Positions 32,603-44,661 of a stretch of DNA of 64,000 nucleotides are shown here, piece by piece. The stretch comes from Paraescarpia echinospica (taxonomy: Eukaryota > Annelida > Polychaeta > Sabellida > Siboglinidae): assembly GCA_020002185.1 (NCBI GenBank), contig CM034544.1, positions 34,632,206-34,696,205 of the forward strand, given 5' to 3'. The notes beneath the pieces are model-generated. The model did no database searches. It saw only the letters and a list, made by a program, of their open reading frames with translations, and had not been told where the DNA came from. The position numbers and the translations under genes were made by a program. Positions within the stretch are counted from its first letter, which is position 1. Each line of letters starts with the position of its first letter.

Positions 32603-33276
32603 TGCGAGTTGTAAACATACTAAGCATTGCATAAACTACAACATTTTCGAATTTTATATCTGATTTTTTTTAACAAAGAATCAGAAATTATTATTCTTTG
32701 TTAAAAAATAATTATGATATAATATAGTTATTTTTATTTGATATGTACATATTACATTTGTTCAACCAAACATCTTCCTAAGTAATTTTTTCTCATTGGT
32801 TTACATTTTATGTGATATTAAAATGTTTTGTTAAATACACATAATTGTTTAGTCAATAATTTTGTGAGTTGTATACATACAAGGCATATATAAACTACAA
32901 CTAGCATTTGACGTCACGTGTACTAGTGTTGTTTTTTTGTAACAAAGAATAAAAGTAACTGTTTGTTTTTTATATGTACCTGACATTTTTTTAACCTCTT
33001 CCAAATTTGTGTTTCTATTGGTGCTTTGCATTTTATGTGCATGTAAAATATGTGATATTAAAAATTATTACATTATACATATCAAGTGCAGTGATTGTAC
33101 CTGTAGTTGTATTGTGCTTTTCATTATTTTGTAGCCAATCTCATCAAATGGTTACAATAAAATGCGTTTACTTTACATTTACTTTAATTCACATGCATTT
33201 CTAACAACAATATGCCATTTAACAAGGACACCCATTACTGCAAAATCATCATGTACATAAACAAAACTATCACATA
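32603..33276. other. AT-rich spacer, no gene seen
   Basis: Two related stretches (about 32612-32830 and 32860-33060) share TGATATTAAAA and GAGTTGTAAACATAC-like motifs, perhaps an old duplication. No coding frame. Confidence 0.4.
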
Positions 33277-33572
33277 CAGGGGCGGATCCAGAAATTGAGT
33301 TTGGGGGGCACAAAAATCTCCACTGGCGGCCGAAGCAAATGGTGTAGTCTAAATTGTGTCGCTATCGCGCCGCCATAACTTCAGCTGCTCGGCTAGAGTG
33401 GTGATATCGGAAGACACAATAACTTCAGCTTATTATTATCACCTAAACTGGGGCACATTTCAAACGTTCTGGGGGGACACAGTCGCGTGGGCCCATTATA
33501 AAAGGTCTGCAGACATGCAAAATTCCTAAGGTCTAGGGGGCACGTGCCCCCAGGCCCGCCTGGATCCGCCTA
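33277..33572. mobile_element. MITE with CAGGGGCGGATCCAG terminus
   Basis: It begins CAGGGGCGGATCCAG and ends with the inverted CTGGATCCGCC, with inner inverted GGGGGGCAC / GTGCCCCC motifs. Ends of this kind are typical of widespread non-autonomous DNA transposons. The last few bases of the right terminus are altered. Confidence 0.75.
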
Positions 33573-33590
33573 CTAGCCTATGAAACGATA

Positions 33591-33715
33591 TTAGGGCCAT
33601 AATTCAACAATGCTACATTGTCGAATTCTGACTTTCGATTTTCCATTTACGTCGACATTGTCGAATTCTGACTTTCGATTATCCATTTACGCCGACATTG
33701 TCGAATTCTGACATT
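33591..33715 (+). repeat. left terminal inverted repeat with 40-bp subterminal units
   Basis: After TTAGGGCCATAATTCAACAA come units starting with ACATTGTCGAATTCTGAC at 33615, 33655 and 33695. The inverted counterpart is at 48610-48765. Confidence 0.85.
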
Positions 33716-33925
33716 CCTGTATTTTGTTGACATTATGTAAATTGTTATTGTAAAATTTGTATCTTAGTATTTGTTTCCATATCTGTAGTTCTGGTTGTTT
33801 CCATCGCTCTGCAACGTTCTATTAACTGACTAGTCTGTATTATAGTGGTTACAATGTAATGGTCTTATGAGGTCTCATTCAACTAGTCAGCCTTGTTCAG
33901 AACATTATCGCCAAACTGACCTTTA

Positions 33926-34665
33926 TATGCTGGCATTGACTGTGGTCACTACCAGGGTGCTTGTCGTCCTCAGTGGTTCTTTTACGTCCCAAATTGAAAC
34001 ATTAGTGTGATCTCCGAGTCATGAGGGATACATGGTCCCCAATGTTGAGAGCCAAGTTTTTACACCAAATATCATGCCTGCTCGGTCCATGTTTTGAACT
34101 CAGAGCAATGGCATGCTAGGCGGATGTGCTTAACCACTACACTAGCATCTTAGTTACACATTGAACATAACTTGGGATAATGTCATTGTTTTTTGTTTTT
34201 ACAGGTTAGAATTTTGGATGCTAGATTTTGTCATGCTAGGCCTAGTCAAAAGCTTGAAGAGGAGTTCAGCATGAAACTGCCAAAGAATAACATGTATAGG
34301 GTGGTATGCACCAACTACCCAAATTTACACTAGTGAGACTAGAGGAATACTTATCCCAGTACAGAAAGAAGCTGGTGGAAAAGAGCAAGTCTCTATACAA
34401 AGAAAGGTGAGTTATCTTAACATTAAACTAAAAGGAATGTAGGATTAAAGGTAGTAGTTTGTACGTCCCTGTCAAATATGATACTGCCTCAATGAAATAA
34501 TAGTTTTCTCTGTCAATGGATACCAGCAGACTTATTTGTAAAAGGTTTGGCAAATTAATGTAACGTAAGAACAACATTCGAAACCTAACAATAAATATTA
34601 TTCAGGACCAATATTCTGGAATACACTGCCTCTTAAACTTGAATACTCCTGACCATTAACCAATT
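33926..34665 (+). repeat. long inner inverted repeat, left arm
   Basis: About 740 bases matching 42528-43255 in inverse orientation with scattered differences. It contains an exon-like segment (34205-34406) flanked by TTTTTACAG and GTGAGT. In both arms a shared frame shift interrupts that segment after M-Y-R-V-V. Confidence 0.85.
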
Positions 34666-35389
34666 AAGTTAGGAATGTGGTGCTCACCTGCTTCGCGACT
34701 AGCACATAGTTCTGTGATTAAACAAAGTCAAAAAATATGAAAGTGAAGCAACCTGGAGGTGCGAGGGACCAACCGCGATCGCGGCCCGGCCGAGTCGCTG
34801 CCCCGACCCCCGCGTTCGCTTGCTCGGGCCGAGTTGTGGACGACGTTCCAGAATTCCCGAGACGATTATACTTTTAGATTTGTTACGTGGTCTGTCAATG
34901 TACGTGAATCATTGCACTCAAATAAACCATTGTCATTGGGGTAAACAAGCTATAATTAACATGCTAAGTAAATCACAGCAAATTAGAGAACTCATTTAAA
35001 AATAAACCAAGCTAATAAACACATTAACAACAAGAAAACATGTTTTTTCGCTGGGGAGGGGTTGATCACACCTATCATCCACTCGGGGGTGGGGGGTGGC
35101 ACTTGGCTGAAGTGAAGTTTAAAGTCCTACCCTTGTCACGGACCCTTATCATTGAAATAGTGCCCCCTTTTTAAGAAAATGGTTTCGTACCTTCCAATCT
35201 AGATGATGGGAATACTACCTCAAACATTTTCAACTCCAATCTCTTGCCTCTCACATTTAGCCGCCGGTCTCTCAAATTTCCCATGTCTCCTACCTGAAAA
35301 TTACCCCATGGATCTGCCAATAACTTTATTTTAACATTGAAGTTATTTAATAAAATAACCCATCCCTATCAATTTGTTTTTCTCCTTTA

Positions 35390-36832
35390 TTCAGGGACAA
35401 CACCTCTGTTCAAGAGACTGAAGAAGACAGAGCTCTATTTCCTTGGTCAAAAACCCCCACACCAGCAGCTGTCAGTCGGATGGGGTGAGAAAATGGTTGC
35501 AGCTAGAGACAGAAGCTGGAGAACAAAGACTGTCAGCATTGAGTGAAGTATGTGCCGAAAAGACAGTCAGTACGGAAGACATACAACATGTATCAGGTGG
35601 GCAGCATTACTGTTCATTAACAATTTTAAATAGCACATATCTGCATTGAATGTATAGCTACCTGGGACTATAACACACGCCAGCATTATATAAGGCCCAC
35701 AATATAACTCGTCTTAATATGTTTTGACTATAATCATCATGAACAAGGGTGCAGATGACTCATTGCAGTACAAGTCATGAAAACATTATCACATAAATTT
35801 CTTTCTTTGATAACATTCAGAGGTTGGCTTGATGAGTGGTTTTCTTTATAACCTGGATCAAAAGGACTGACAATTATATTTGATAGCATTTATTGCTAGT
35901 ACTTGACATCTGAATTTGTTCTTTCATATTCGCACACAGAGGTCTCAAGTGACACATCTACACCTAGAGTCTGCACTGCCAGTACAACAACACAAACCAG
36001 TGACTCGATGATGTGGAGTGCAAGGAAGTTCGCTCACGATCATGAAGGAATGTACTTTTATACAGGCTTGGAGCATTTTTAGAAGTTTCTTTTTGTCTTA
36101 CAATCACTTGGCCCAGCAGCATATAACATACGTTATTATCATGGTGTGATACCATCTATATCGGTGGAAGATCAATTCTTTGTTACTCTTGTTAAGATGC
36201 GCCAGCACAAAACTAACTATGAACTGAGTAGAATTTTTTGGTATAACTGAGGCCACTGTGTCAAATATTTGTATTTCTTGGATAAATTTCATGGTTTGCC
36301 AGTGGGGGAAACAGAATGGTGGCCGTCCCAGTTTTCACCAACTAACCTTAAGGATAAGTTCCCTTCGACAACACTTATTATTGACAGTGTCCAATAAAAA
36401 AAACCATTAGTGCAACAAGCTACTTTTTCTACATATAAAAACAAGAATACCGTCAGTAAGTTTTAGTAGGGGCTTCACCTGGAGGTCTCGTATCCTATGT
36501 ATCACCCGCATATGGTGGATCAACCAGTGATCGTCAGATTTGTGAGATATCCAACCTGATGGGGAAGTGTGACCCTGGAGACAGCATCATGGCGGACAAA
36601 GGGTTTAATGTTCAAGATCTATTTGAGAGTTACATGGTTAACATTCCAACCTTCTTTCGGAAGACGAACAGACAGTCCGGTGCAACTGTGTTGCATGACC
36701 GTAAAATTGCGAGCAAGAATTCATACAAAGCGCATCATAGGACTTGCAAAGACCTATACAATTTTAAAGGAGCCTATAAATAACACTGAGTATGCACTGG
36801 CAATACAGAACAGATAATACAAGCGTGTTTCT
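35390..36832 (+). pseudogene. decayed DDE transposase (DDE_Tnp_4 / ISL2EU-like)
   Basis: An exon-like 5' part (about 35394-35597) is followed from 35940 by frames broken by stops and shifts. They show V-E-D-Q-F-F-V-T-L-V-K-M-R-Q-H-K-T, a helix-turn-helix-like T-E-A segment, W-P-S-Q-F-S-P, I-I-D-S-V-Q, S-Y-V-S-P-A-Y-G-G-S-type residues, and M-A-D-K-G-F-N-V-Q-D-L-F with V-N-I-P-T-F-F. This order is that of the DDE endonuclease family used by THAP/ISL2EU and Harbinger-like transposons. The Asp residues of I-I-D and A-D-K-G are still visible. Dead: several frameshifts and stops. Confidence 0.82.
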
Positions 36833-37042
36833 ACTTGTTTAACTTCAGAGCCAACATTGTGCCAAGGCATGCTTGAATATGGCTGTAAATATTCTTATCA
36901 TGTTTCCCAAAGCGTAAACATACTGACTCCTCTGTATTATTGTCTGGAACTCTGAAGCTTGGACAGTTTTTAGTCCTTTGGGCCAAAGGTCCAACGGACT
37001 ATTGCCATCACTCCGAGTCCGCCGATAGCTGCCATATCTCAG

Positions 37043-37770
37043 AAACCGTTCAGTATCTTTTTCTCTAATTTTGCATAGACGTATCTTAGGGTACTGCCAC
37101 TATGCACGAGAAATCTGTATTTTATTGAATCGTTCTAAGGGCCCCATAGGCCCCCCAGGCCACAAAAAACTGGTAATTGTTCACATTTTGTCTATTTTTT
37201 CAAAAACCGTTCAGTAACTTTTTCTCTGATTTTGCATATATACATTTCATGTGGTAGTGTAACTGTACACAATAAATCTGTATTTGATTGAATCATTCTA
37301 AGGGCAACAAAAAAGGCCCCCAAAACTGGTAAAGTACATTTTGCCTATTTTTTCAAAAACTCTTCAGTAACTTTTTCTCTAATTTTGCATAGATTGCAGT
37401 GCCACTATACACAAGAAATCTGTATTTGATTGAATCATTTTCAGGGCACCAAAGGTCCCCTAAAATGTTAAATTTTCTAATTAAATTGTTTACATCAGAA
37501 CAGCCTGGAGCTCTATTGACAACTGGCTGGCTACAGTCCTTCCCTCAACTAATCCCTTTTCCTACATCTGTCACATTCAGTGTCTGTGTCTTGCATGGAT
37601 CAGAGGTTGTCTTTTCTGTTATTTCAAAAACCGTTCAGTAACTTTTTCTCTAATTTTGCATAGACGTCTCTTAGGGGAGTGTCACTGTACACAAAAGATT
37701 TGTGTTTGATTGAATTATTCTAAGGGCACCTAAGGGCCTCCCAAAAAGCTAAATGTTCAAATTATGTCTG
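37043..37770. repeat. degenerate satellite of about 155 bp, four units
   Basis: Four units start with AAACCGTTCAGTAACTTTTT-type sequence near 37043, 37204, 37356 and 37627 and share ATTTTGCATAGA and AATCTGTATTTGATTGAATC. The third unit is lengthened by about 110 bases of unrelated sequence. Confidence 0.82.
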
Positions 37771-38733
37771 TTTCTGTCTGGACTTCGTTGGCAGAGTGCC
37801 AAGTGATACACCCCACCTCACTGGGTCTCTGCCTGCTGCAGCCTGCCTGCTATTGTTTGATGGAAACTGTGACTAATATGTAATCGATCACTGGCAGAGG
37901 CTTGTGTCAACAGACAGCACCCACTAGACCCCTGGACAGTTGCATGTACATTTTAAGCTGTGTCAAACAGTGGGCTGTAACTAATGTGTAATGGGAATCC
38001 CTACTGCACATGTAGAACCTGAAAACTTTTAAACAGCAGTAGACATAATTATCAATGCAATATAAAGATCTGACCTAGGATTAAAATAAAATAACTTAGG
38101 TATAAAATAATATATAAAGTAAAATAACATAGGTATACTCGAAAAGGTTAACGCATATTTAGCCAAAAATTATCAGGAATATTATTCAGATGTTTTACTA
38201 TACATGTTGCAGCTATTCCGTCACTCCAGTTATATTAGTATTATGTCGTTGCTACTGTTTTTAACTGTCCTTACTACTGTGTTTAAGTCAAAATGCATGC
38301 TGTGCATATGTACCTTGTTAACAAATAAAGTTTTATCATAGTTCATCTCATTCTTCTTCCCATTCTGGGGGAGGGTGGTAGGGGCAAAATGAGAACAGAT
38401 AATGCGTGTGCATTTTCTTAAACAGTGTTTTACTGTGCTACCTGCGAGATTGCAGCTCGCCAACTATCTTGCAAGGTTTCTACAACCACCAGAAATTGGC
38501 CTAAATAGCAGGGTATCGGGATAATATCCGACAGTATTTTTTAATAACACATTAACCAATATATACAATACTCACGAAATGGTCTACTCGAATACTTTAT
38601 TTCCAGGTGTATCTTCACTGACATGCATATAGTCTAGAGAGCTACTAAACATGTCAACACTTTACTTCCATCATAACTCTTAATGATCTGTAACTATGAT
38701 TCACCAAAAAACATCTCATTAAAAATTAAAAAT

Positions 38734-41700
38734 TTACAGTATAGTCCAAAGGACTTCAGGGCCTCTTGGCCCATTTTTTACAGCTTCTTTCAGGTAAGGA
38801 ACTGTTAAGGGAGAAATATTATTTTCGCTTGCTGTGTAAAAACATTTAACTTCCAAAATTGTGTCTGTGTCGATTACTCTGTCAGGTGAGGCAACAAGTA
38901 CAGGATGAACCTGGCTCACAAATATGCCACATGCCTGAGTCTGAACTTTAAACTGTTTGTCAAATTGTTCCACTGCCACATTCTCGTACCTATGGCCATG
39001 CAATACAGCTGGTGTTCTAATGTCTACAAAAGTTGTAAGTGATTCCATATCTCTCCTCTCTGTGGCCTTGCAGTTTGATGTGGTCAGATGATGTAGTCTG
39101 ACATCCCTCCACTTGCTCCCTAGTTGCCCTTTCCAGCTCAGTGGCCGGCTCCTCGCTGATCTCCGAAACCTGAAAGTAATGCAATAACTTGTTTTTCCGA
39201 CAATATATCATCGGTTGTCATGGTTGTTTGATTTAAATTGTTTTATTTAAATCACTGACTTAAAGCAATCTTAAACTAAAACATATTTGATTTCTTATTT
39301 GATGATTTGTATGAATTTTGTTTTGATACAAAAGTACAATTTTCGCCCTATATAGGTGTAGTGTCACCAGTTAGTCTGATATTAATTGCAATACAACAAA
39401 CCCCCTTTTTGTTTCAAGTTTTAACTTTGTTTTATTTTAGTTTCAAATGAATTGCTCAGAGCTGCATTGCACAATGGTTTGTAAATTGGACTCTGTGCTG
39501 TGACGATGTAATGTTTGTAAAAAAGTAATCTCTTATATAATAGCACAGTATCCAGTCCTTAGGACTGCTCAGAGAGCTTTACACTTTACTCCCTAGCAGA
39601 CTTGTTCAATCGAGCACCATCTCAACTTCTCTGGGAAGCATTCAACCATGCTGCAATTAATGCACGAAGACTATTCGTAAACAAATATCCACCACTGTCT
39701 ATAGCCAGATACTCATTCATACAGCTTAGTGAACTGGAGCAACGTAGAGTGAACGAACTTGCCCAAGGTTCAACACGACAGCAGTGAATTCGAACCCAGG
39801 TTTTCTTGAGAGTCCAACATTAACATTCTAGTTACTGAGCCACTGCGCTCTATTGAAACCGTGTGCATTGTTTCAGTGGAGCACATTGTGTAAATACAGA
39901 TGTATGTATGCATGTTGAATTGAAATAAATAACTAACCATTTCATCTTTCAAGTACTTGTGGAGTTAACTTCAAGTAGTCGTGGTCGTTGGCAAGGGCAT
40001 GTGGATTGGCAGGAGGGAACAGCTGCATCACTGGCATTGGTTGACTTTCCTGAAATATGTATAAGTAGAGATATATGGATGTATTACAATGCTGTTCATT
40101 GTATTATTTGCTTTATACATAAAGCCAGAGACTGCAATAATGCCCATGTTTTAACAAGTAACTATTTTTCAATGGGTCTGTAAAAGGAATATAAGATTTG
40201 TTTCGTCAAGTCCTCCAGTAGAAATACATGCAATACATTCCAGTTATTAGATTGTAAAACGACCGAGGTGAAATAATTTTACTCTATTTGAAATGAGAGA
40301 TGCATTACATTTACTTGACTCATATAGTTGAGGCATACACTGCAGAACCTGTCTGTAGTAGAGGCGTTGTTCTGCGGTTGCTCTGGTCGAGGATCATATA
40401 TAAGGTCTGCATTGTCCTTCCCACGAATTGCATGTAATCTGCTGGACTTGATAGGAGTTCCTTTAAAAGGTGATGGAATGTCTGGAGGACCTGCAGTTCA
40501 AGTCAAAGTGTACATTCAGCTACATATTTATGAATTGTATGTGCATTTTAACCCTTTCATTTATTTATTGTTGCTGATACGTTGACAAGAGCGTGTCACA
40601 TTCTTTAAACTACCCAGCTTATTTGTACAAAATTGGGATAAACTAACTGCCACTTTTGGTGCACTGACAATTGCCCCAATATTTGTACATAGTACATTGA
40701 ATGCAGAAAATAACTGTTTTTTTTTAAACATCTTACCTTTGTACACATCACTTTTGTCAAGATAGTTCCTGACTGACAGTAGCGTGTCAGGCCGAACAGA
40801 ACTGCTGCAACATGCTTGCAGTGAGCTGTAGGACCCTGCCCAGCACCACATTCACATTGTGCTTCTTGCACCACTGCATCATTGTTCATGGACACATCTG
40901 CTTTATAAGAGGCAGACCTCCTCATCTCTGCCCACACAACAGCTGACACAAACCACTTTCCTTGTGTGTTGTCTGTGGTGGCATATACCGTAATAACCTG
41001 AAGAAAACAATGTACAATATATATAATAAATTGTGGAGTCGCACAATACTGAGCCAAATTGGTGTCCTGTAACTTACGCTATATATATATTAACTCCATA
41101 ACCAGCTTCTTTGTGGACAGTTCCTGTTGATAATGTTTGTGCTGTATCTTAGGCCCATGAAGAAAGACGAGTAAAAAAAAAATACATCCTACCTGTTTAT
41201 TGTTGTCTAAAAAAATTGTGTTTGTGGACAATGTGGTGGATAACGTAAGTTACAGTGTCCACCATTTCAGGTCCAGAGTGCTCCGATCATTCTTAACATT
41301 CAGTCTTTTGGTTGGATTCTGATGAGTCAAGCAAATTTAGATTTCTGAAGGGTTTCACAAAATGTTCTCATGTTTTAGATAAAAGACACCATGTAACTTA
41401 CATCATGAACTTCACTTGGCATTGCACCACATAACAGTGAGTAGAGATTTTATCGTCTTCTTTAATTTTGGGTGTAGATGTATCTTGGCTACCAGTTTTT
41501 ATTTTTTATTTTAAGCATTTTTTTTTTTGCACTTGTTTTTGGTGTCCAGCCCTACTTTTCTGGCCCAGTAATGTGCTTCACCTATATATATTTACCCAGA
41601 CACATGTATAATGTAATATCAAAAATAGATAAACGAACGAAAAATGAACAACTGTCAAACACGTTCCAAAAACGCCTTTTTAATGACTGCTAGTACCATT

Positions 41701-43716
41701 ACGGTTCGTCGGATCCCAACAATATTGATGTTGTTAGAAAGTTTAAGCTTTCTGCTATTCAAACATATGAATGGTTTCCTGATAATCACTCCTAAAATTA
41801 ACTGAAAACGGACCTACAACCGGGCCCGTTCCGGTGTGTTAGACACAGCGAACGATGTTGTTTCGTCGACACAGTTCACCAATCTACCGATTGAGGCACC
41901 ACTATCTGATTTCATGGTATAAGCTCCACCCATTTTCAAACGGCTGCTAAACTGACATACGCGAAGTAGGCGTGACGTCACAATCACGTTTATCAACCAA
42001 CCAACGCAACGAATTTAGACCCGTTGGGTGACGTACGTTATTGTGACGTCACGCCGACGTAGAGATATATATGTTTCGCTGCGATCAAATCGCATCAGTT
42101 TCACTGTGGTTTAAAAGTGGGTGGAGCTTATAACATGAAATCAAGAAATGGCGAAGTGCGCATGTCTGAACCTATGCAAATGAGGAAAACAGTGCCGCAA
42201 TCGGAAGATTAGTGTACTTAGTACCCGCCGCCAACATCGTTCGAAACCGTAGAGGACACCGAAAACGGCATGATTGTAGGGCCATTTATCGGTGTTCTTT
42301 GAACGGTTACCGGAAAATCTAGAGACGCTAGAATAACAAAAAGTGCATCCTTTCAAATGATACCAAAATCGTCGGGACAGGACGAGCTGTGAGGGTGTTA
42401 GCGACCGTAGAATTTCATGTTTTAGACGTGTTCTGAGTTGTTCATTTTTCGCTCACTTATCTATTTTTGGTAATATCGATAACAATTCACGAGTAAGAAG
42501 TTGTTAGGTTTTTTTTAAACTGGTTAATGGTCAGGAGTATTCAAGTTTAAGAGGCAGTGTATTGCAGAATATTGGTCCTGAATAACATTTATTGTTAGGT
42601 TTCGAATGTTGTTCTTACGTTACATTAATTTGCCAAACCTTTTACAAATAAGCCTGCGGGTATCCATTGACAGAGAAAACTATTATTTCATTGAGGCAGG
42701 ATCATATTTGACAGGGACGTACAAACTACTACCTTTAATCCTACATTCCTTTTAGTTTAATGTTAAGATAACTCACCTTTCTTTATATAGAGACTTGCTC
42801 TTTTCCTCCAGCTTCTTTCTGTACTGGGATAAGTATTCCTCTAGTCTCCCCAGTGTAAATTTGGGTAGTTGGTGCATACCACCCTATACATGTTATTCTT
42901 TGGCAGTTTCATGCTGAACTCCTCTTCAAGCTTTTGACTAGGCCTAGCATGGCAGAATCTAGCATCCAAAACTCTAACCTGTAAAAATAAAAAACAATGA
43001 CATTATCCCAAGTTATGTTCAATGTGTAACTAAGATGCTAGTGTAGTGGTTAGCACATCCGCCTGGCATGCCATTACTCTGAGTTCAAAACATGGACCGA
43101 GCAGGCATGATATTTGGTGTAAAAACTTGGCTCTCAACATTGGGGACCATGTATCCCTCATGACTCGGAGATCACACTAATGTCTCAATTTGGGACGTAA
43201 AAGAACCACTGAGGACGACAAGCACCCTGGTAGTGACCACAGTCAATGCCAGCATACATTACCAACACTACATACATTTTGGTCCTGCGTGGTCGTGCGC
43301 CTTTTAGTCTTAGACATACCGCTTTAGGCTTTAATAATATTCACTTAAATACAGCCTACCCCACACATGACAGACTGACTGACGCTCACGCTTCATAAAC
43401 AAGACTGCACTGATCGTTTTATATACATATTAGATGGATGTATATGTTGCTTTAACTGAATTGTTATCGTTGTAGTACGAATAAATATTATCATTGACGG
43501 TCGAGTTTACGAAACATCATGAATTATCGCTCACACACAGTACCAACCTACAATCAATTCGCGTTTTCTGCCAGATTGCTTGGCACTTCGTTTCTTCAGT
43601 TCATCTTTGAGTTCTTTTAAACTCCAACTTTGATAAGACAGCTCATAACGTTGGTGAAAAACGCTCGATATAAGTATTCTGTACACTCCGTCGTAGCTGA
43701 GGAAGATCATGCGCAT
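38734..43716 (-). CDS. transposon-borne SAP / SWIM zinc finger / YqaJ nuclease gene
   Basis: Minus-strand exons in order: SAP-like exon ending at 43552 (S-W-S-L-K-E-L-K-D-E-L-K-K-R, basic, then K-R-E-L-I); exon 42776-42978 (charged coil-like, frame broken); SWIM exon 40737-40997 (C-E-C-G-A-G then C-K-H-V-A-A-V-L); exon 40315-40490 (contains Y-D-P-R-P); exon about 39938-40049; and YqaJ exon 38734-39169 with H-G-H-R-Y-E-N-V-A-V-E, S-P-D-R-V-I and L-E-V-K-C, the PD-(D/E)xK core of lambda-exonuclease-like nucleases. Sites are GT-AG and the tested phases fit. Proteins of this plan accompany ISL2EU transposases, perhaps acting in end processing. The frameshift at 42.85 kb and a stop near 39.94 kb suggest it is no longer intact. 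Confidence 0.7.
39535..39850 (-). mobile_element. tRNA-derived SINE, copy 2, inside the transposon gene
   Basis: The same family as 10370-10690, in the same orientation. The head has a B-box-like GGTTCGAATTC and an A-box-like GCAGTGGCTCAGTAAC near 39820-39847. It sits in the intron before the YqaJ exon of the minus-strand gene. Confidence 0.85.
41613..42478. mobile_element. long nested palindrome (MITE-like) with two CRE-type sites
   Basis: The outer inverted ends (CAAAAATAGATAA, GAACAAC) enclose a second inverted pair (ATAAGCTCCACCCA / TGGGTGGAGCTTATAAC) and a third (GGCGTGACGTCACAAT at 41969-41984 and its inverse at 42040-42055). The element could fold into one long hairpin. Its end also occurs alone at 2507-2760. 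No protein is encoded. Confidence 0.72.
42528..43255 (-). repeat. long inner inverted repeat, right arm
   Basis: Inverse complement of 33926-34665. It includes the exon-like segment 42776-42978 of the SAP/SWIM/YqaJ gene. Confidence 0.85.
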
Positions 43717-44167
43717 GCGTCAGGTGTAGTCGAATCCGTTTTATCGCTCCAATATTTACCGATATTATTTACGATTTCCAAACGTTTCTCTCGTTCATAA
43801 ATGAATAAGGCACTCGTATAACTACATCGGAATACAATCCCACGGTTGTAGTTGCAATCTGACATACCTAAACCAAGTTTTTGACAAATTAGCTTCCCTA
43901 ACAACCAGCCTAAAACCTACAAAACAAGATGGCGAACTAGTAAACAACGGGTATAAAGCGCGCGAAACCCAAACCACCCCCAAATCAAATCATAAATCGG
44001 TGCATTCTCCTAGTGACAAAGTAAAACCTATGTTATTATCATTACTAGTTCTGTTTATATACTATCAGAAATCAAGCTGAAATAAACAGTAAACACAATA
44101 AACTGTATACCAATAAGTGAGTGCATAGACCATTCCATAGTCAGACTGCACACACGGAAGTGTCGTG
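43717..44167. other. right-arm transposon sequence before the LINE
   Basis: Possible first-exon or promoter region of the minus-strand SAP/SWIM/YqaJ gene (short open frame 43707-43904), then AT-rich sequence up to the nested LINE. The LINE 5' boundary is not resolved. Confidence 0.35.
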
Positions 44168-44555
44168 TTAGTTGGGTTTTCAGTTTGACTCATGAACCAG
44201 TGTGAGCTGGTTCAACATACACACATGTAAATATATACTTTCACATAAAACTTACGTATCATACTATTACAAATCCGGATTGTAGGCTGTCGAAAAACAG
44301 CAACAACTAGTCACTAAACCGTTTACACGGACAGATATTTTATAATTATTTTATATTTACTTAGTTGGGTTTTCAGTTTGACTCATGAACCAGTGTGAGC
44401 TGGTTCAACATACACACATGTAAATATATACTTTCACATAAAGCTTACGTATCATACTATTACAAATCCGGATTGTAGGCTGTCAAAAAACAGCAACAAC
44501 AACAACTAGTCACTAAACCGTTTAGACGGACAGATATTTTATAATTATTTATCTT
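44168..44555 (+). promoter_or_regulatory. 193-bp tandem duplication upstream of the LINE ORF
   Basis: Two copies of about 193 bases start with TTAGTTGGGTTTTCAGTTTG at 44168 and 44361. They end about 105 bases before the ORF start. The copies differ by a few substitutions and an ACA triplet expansion. The position suggests promoter monomers in the LINE 5' UTR; that is inference. Confidence 0.6.
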
Positions 44556-44661
44556 TTATTTTTTAGTATTATCTCAGTACACGTTTTAAGTGTGGGTGTG
44601 TTTCTTAATAACTACTTGACCGTTTTATCAACTCTAAACCACTACCACTCGAGTTGGTGAC

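Noticed and set aside
34759..34944. GC-rich 61-codon frame beside the left transposon arm
   Set aside because: No domain, and absent from the right arm; the local GC richness may be an inserted fragment but does not support a gene.
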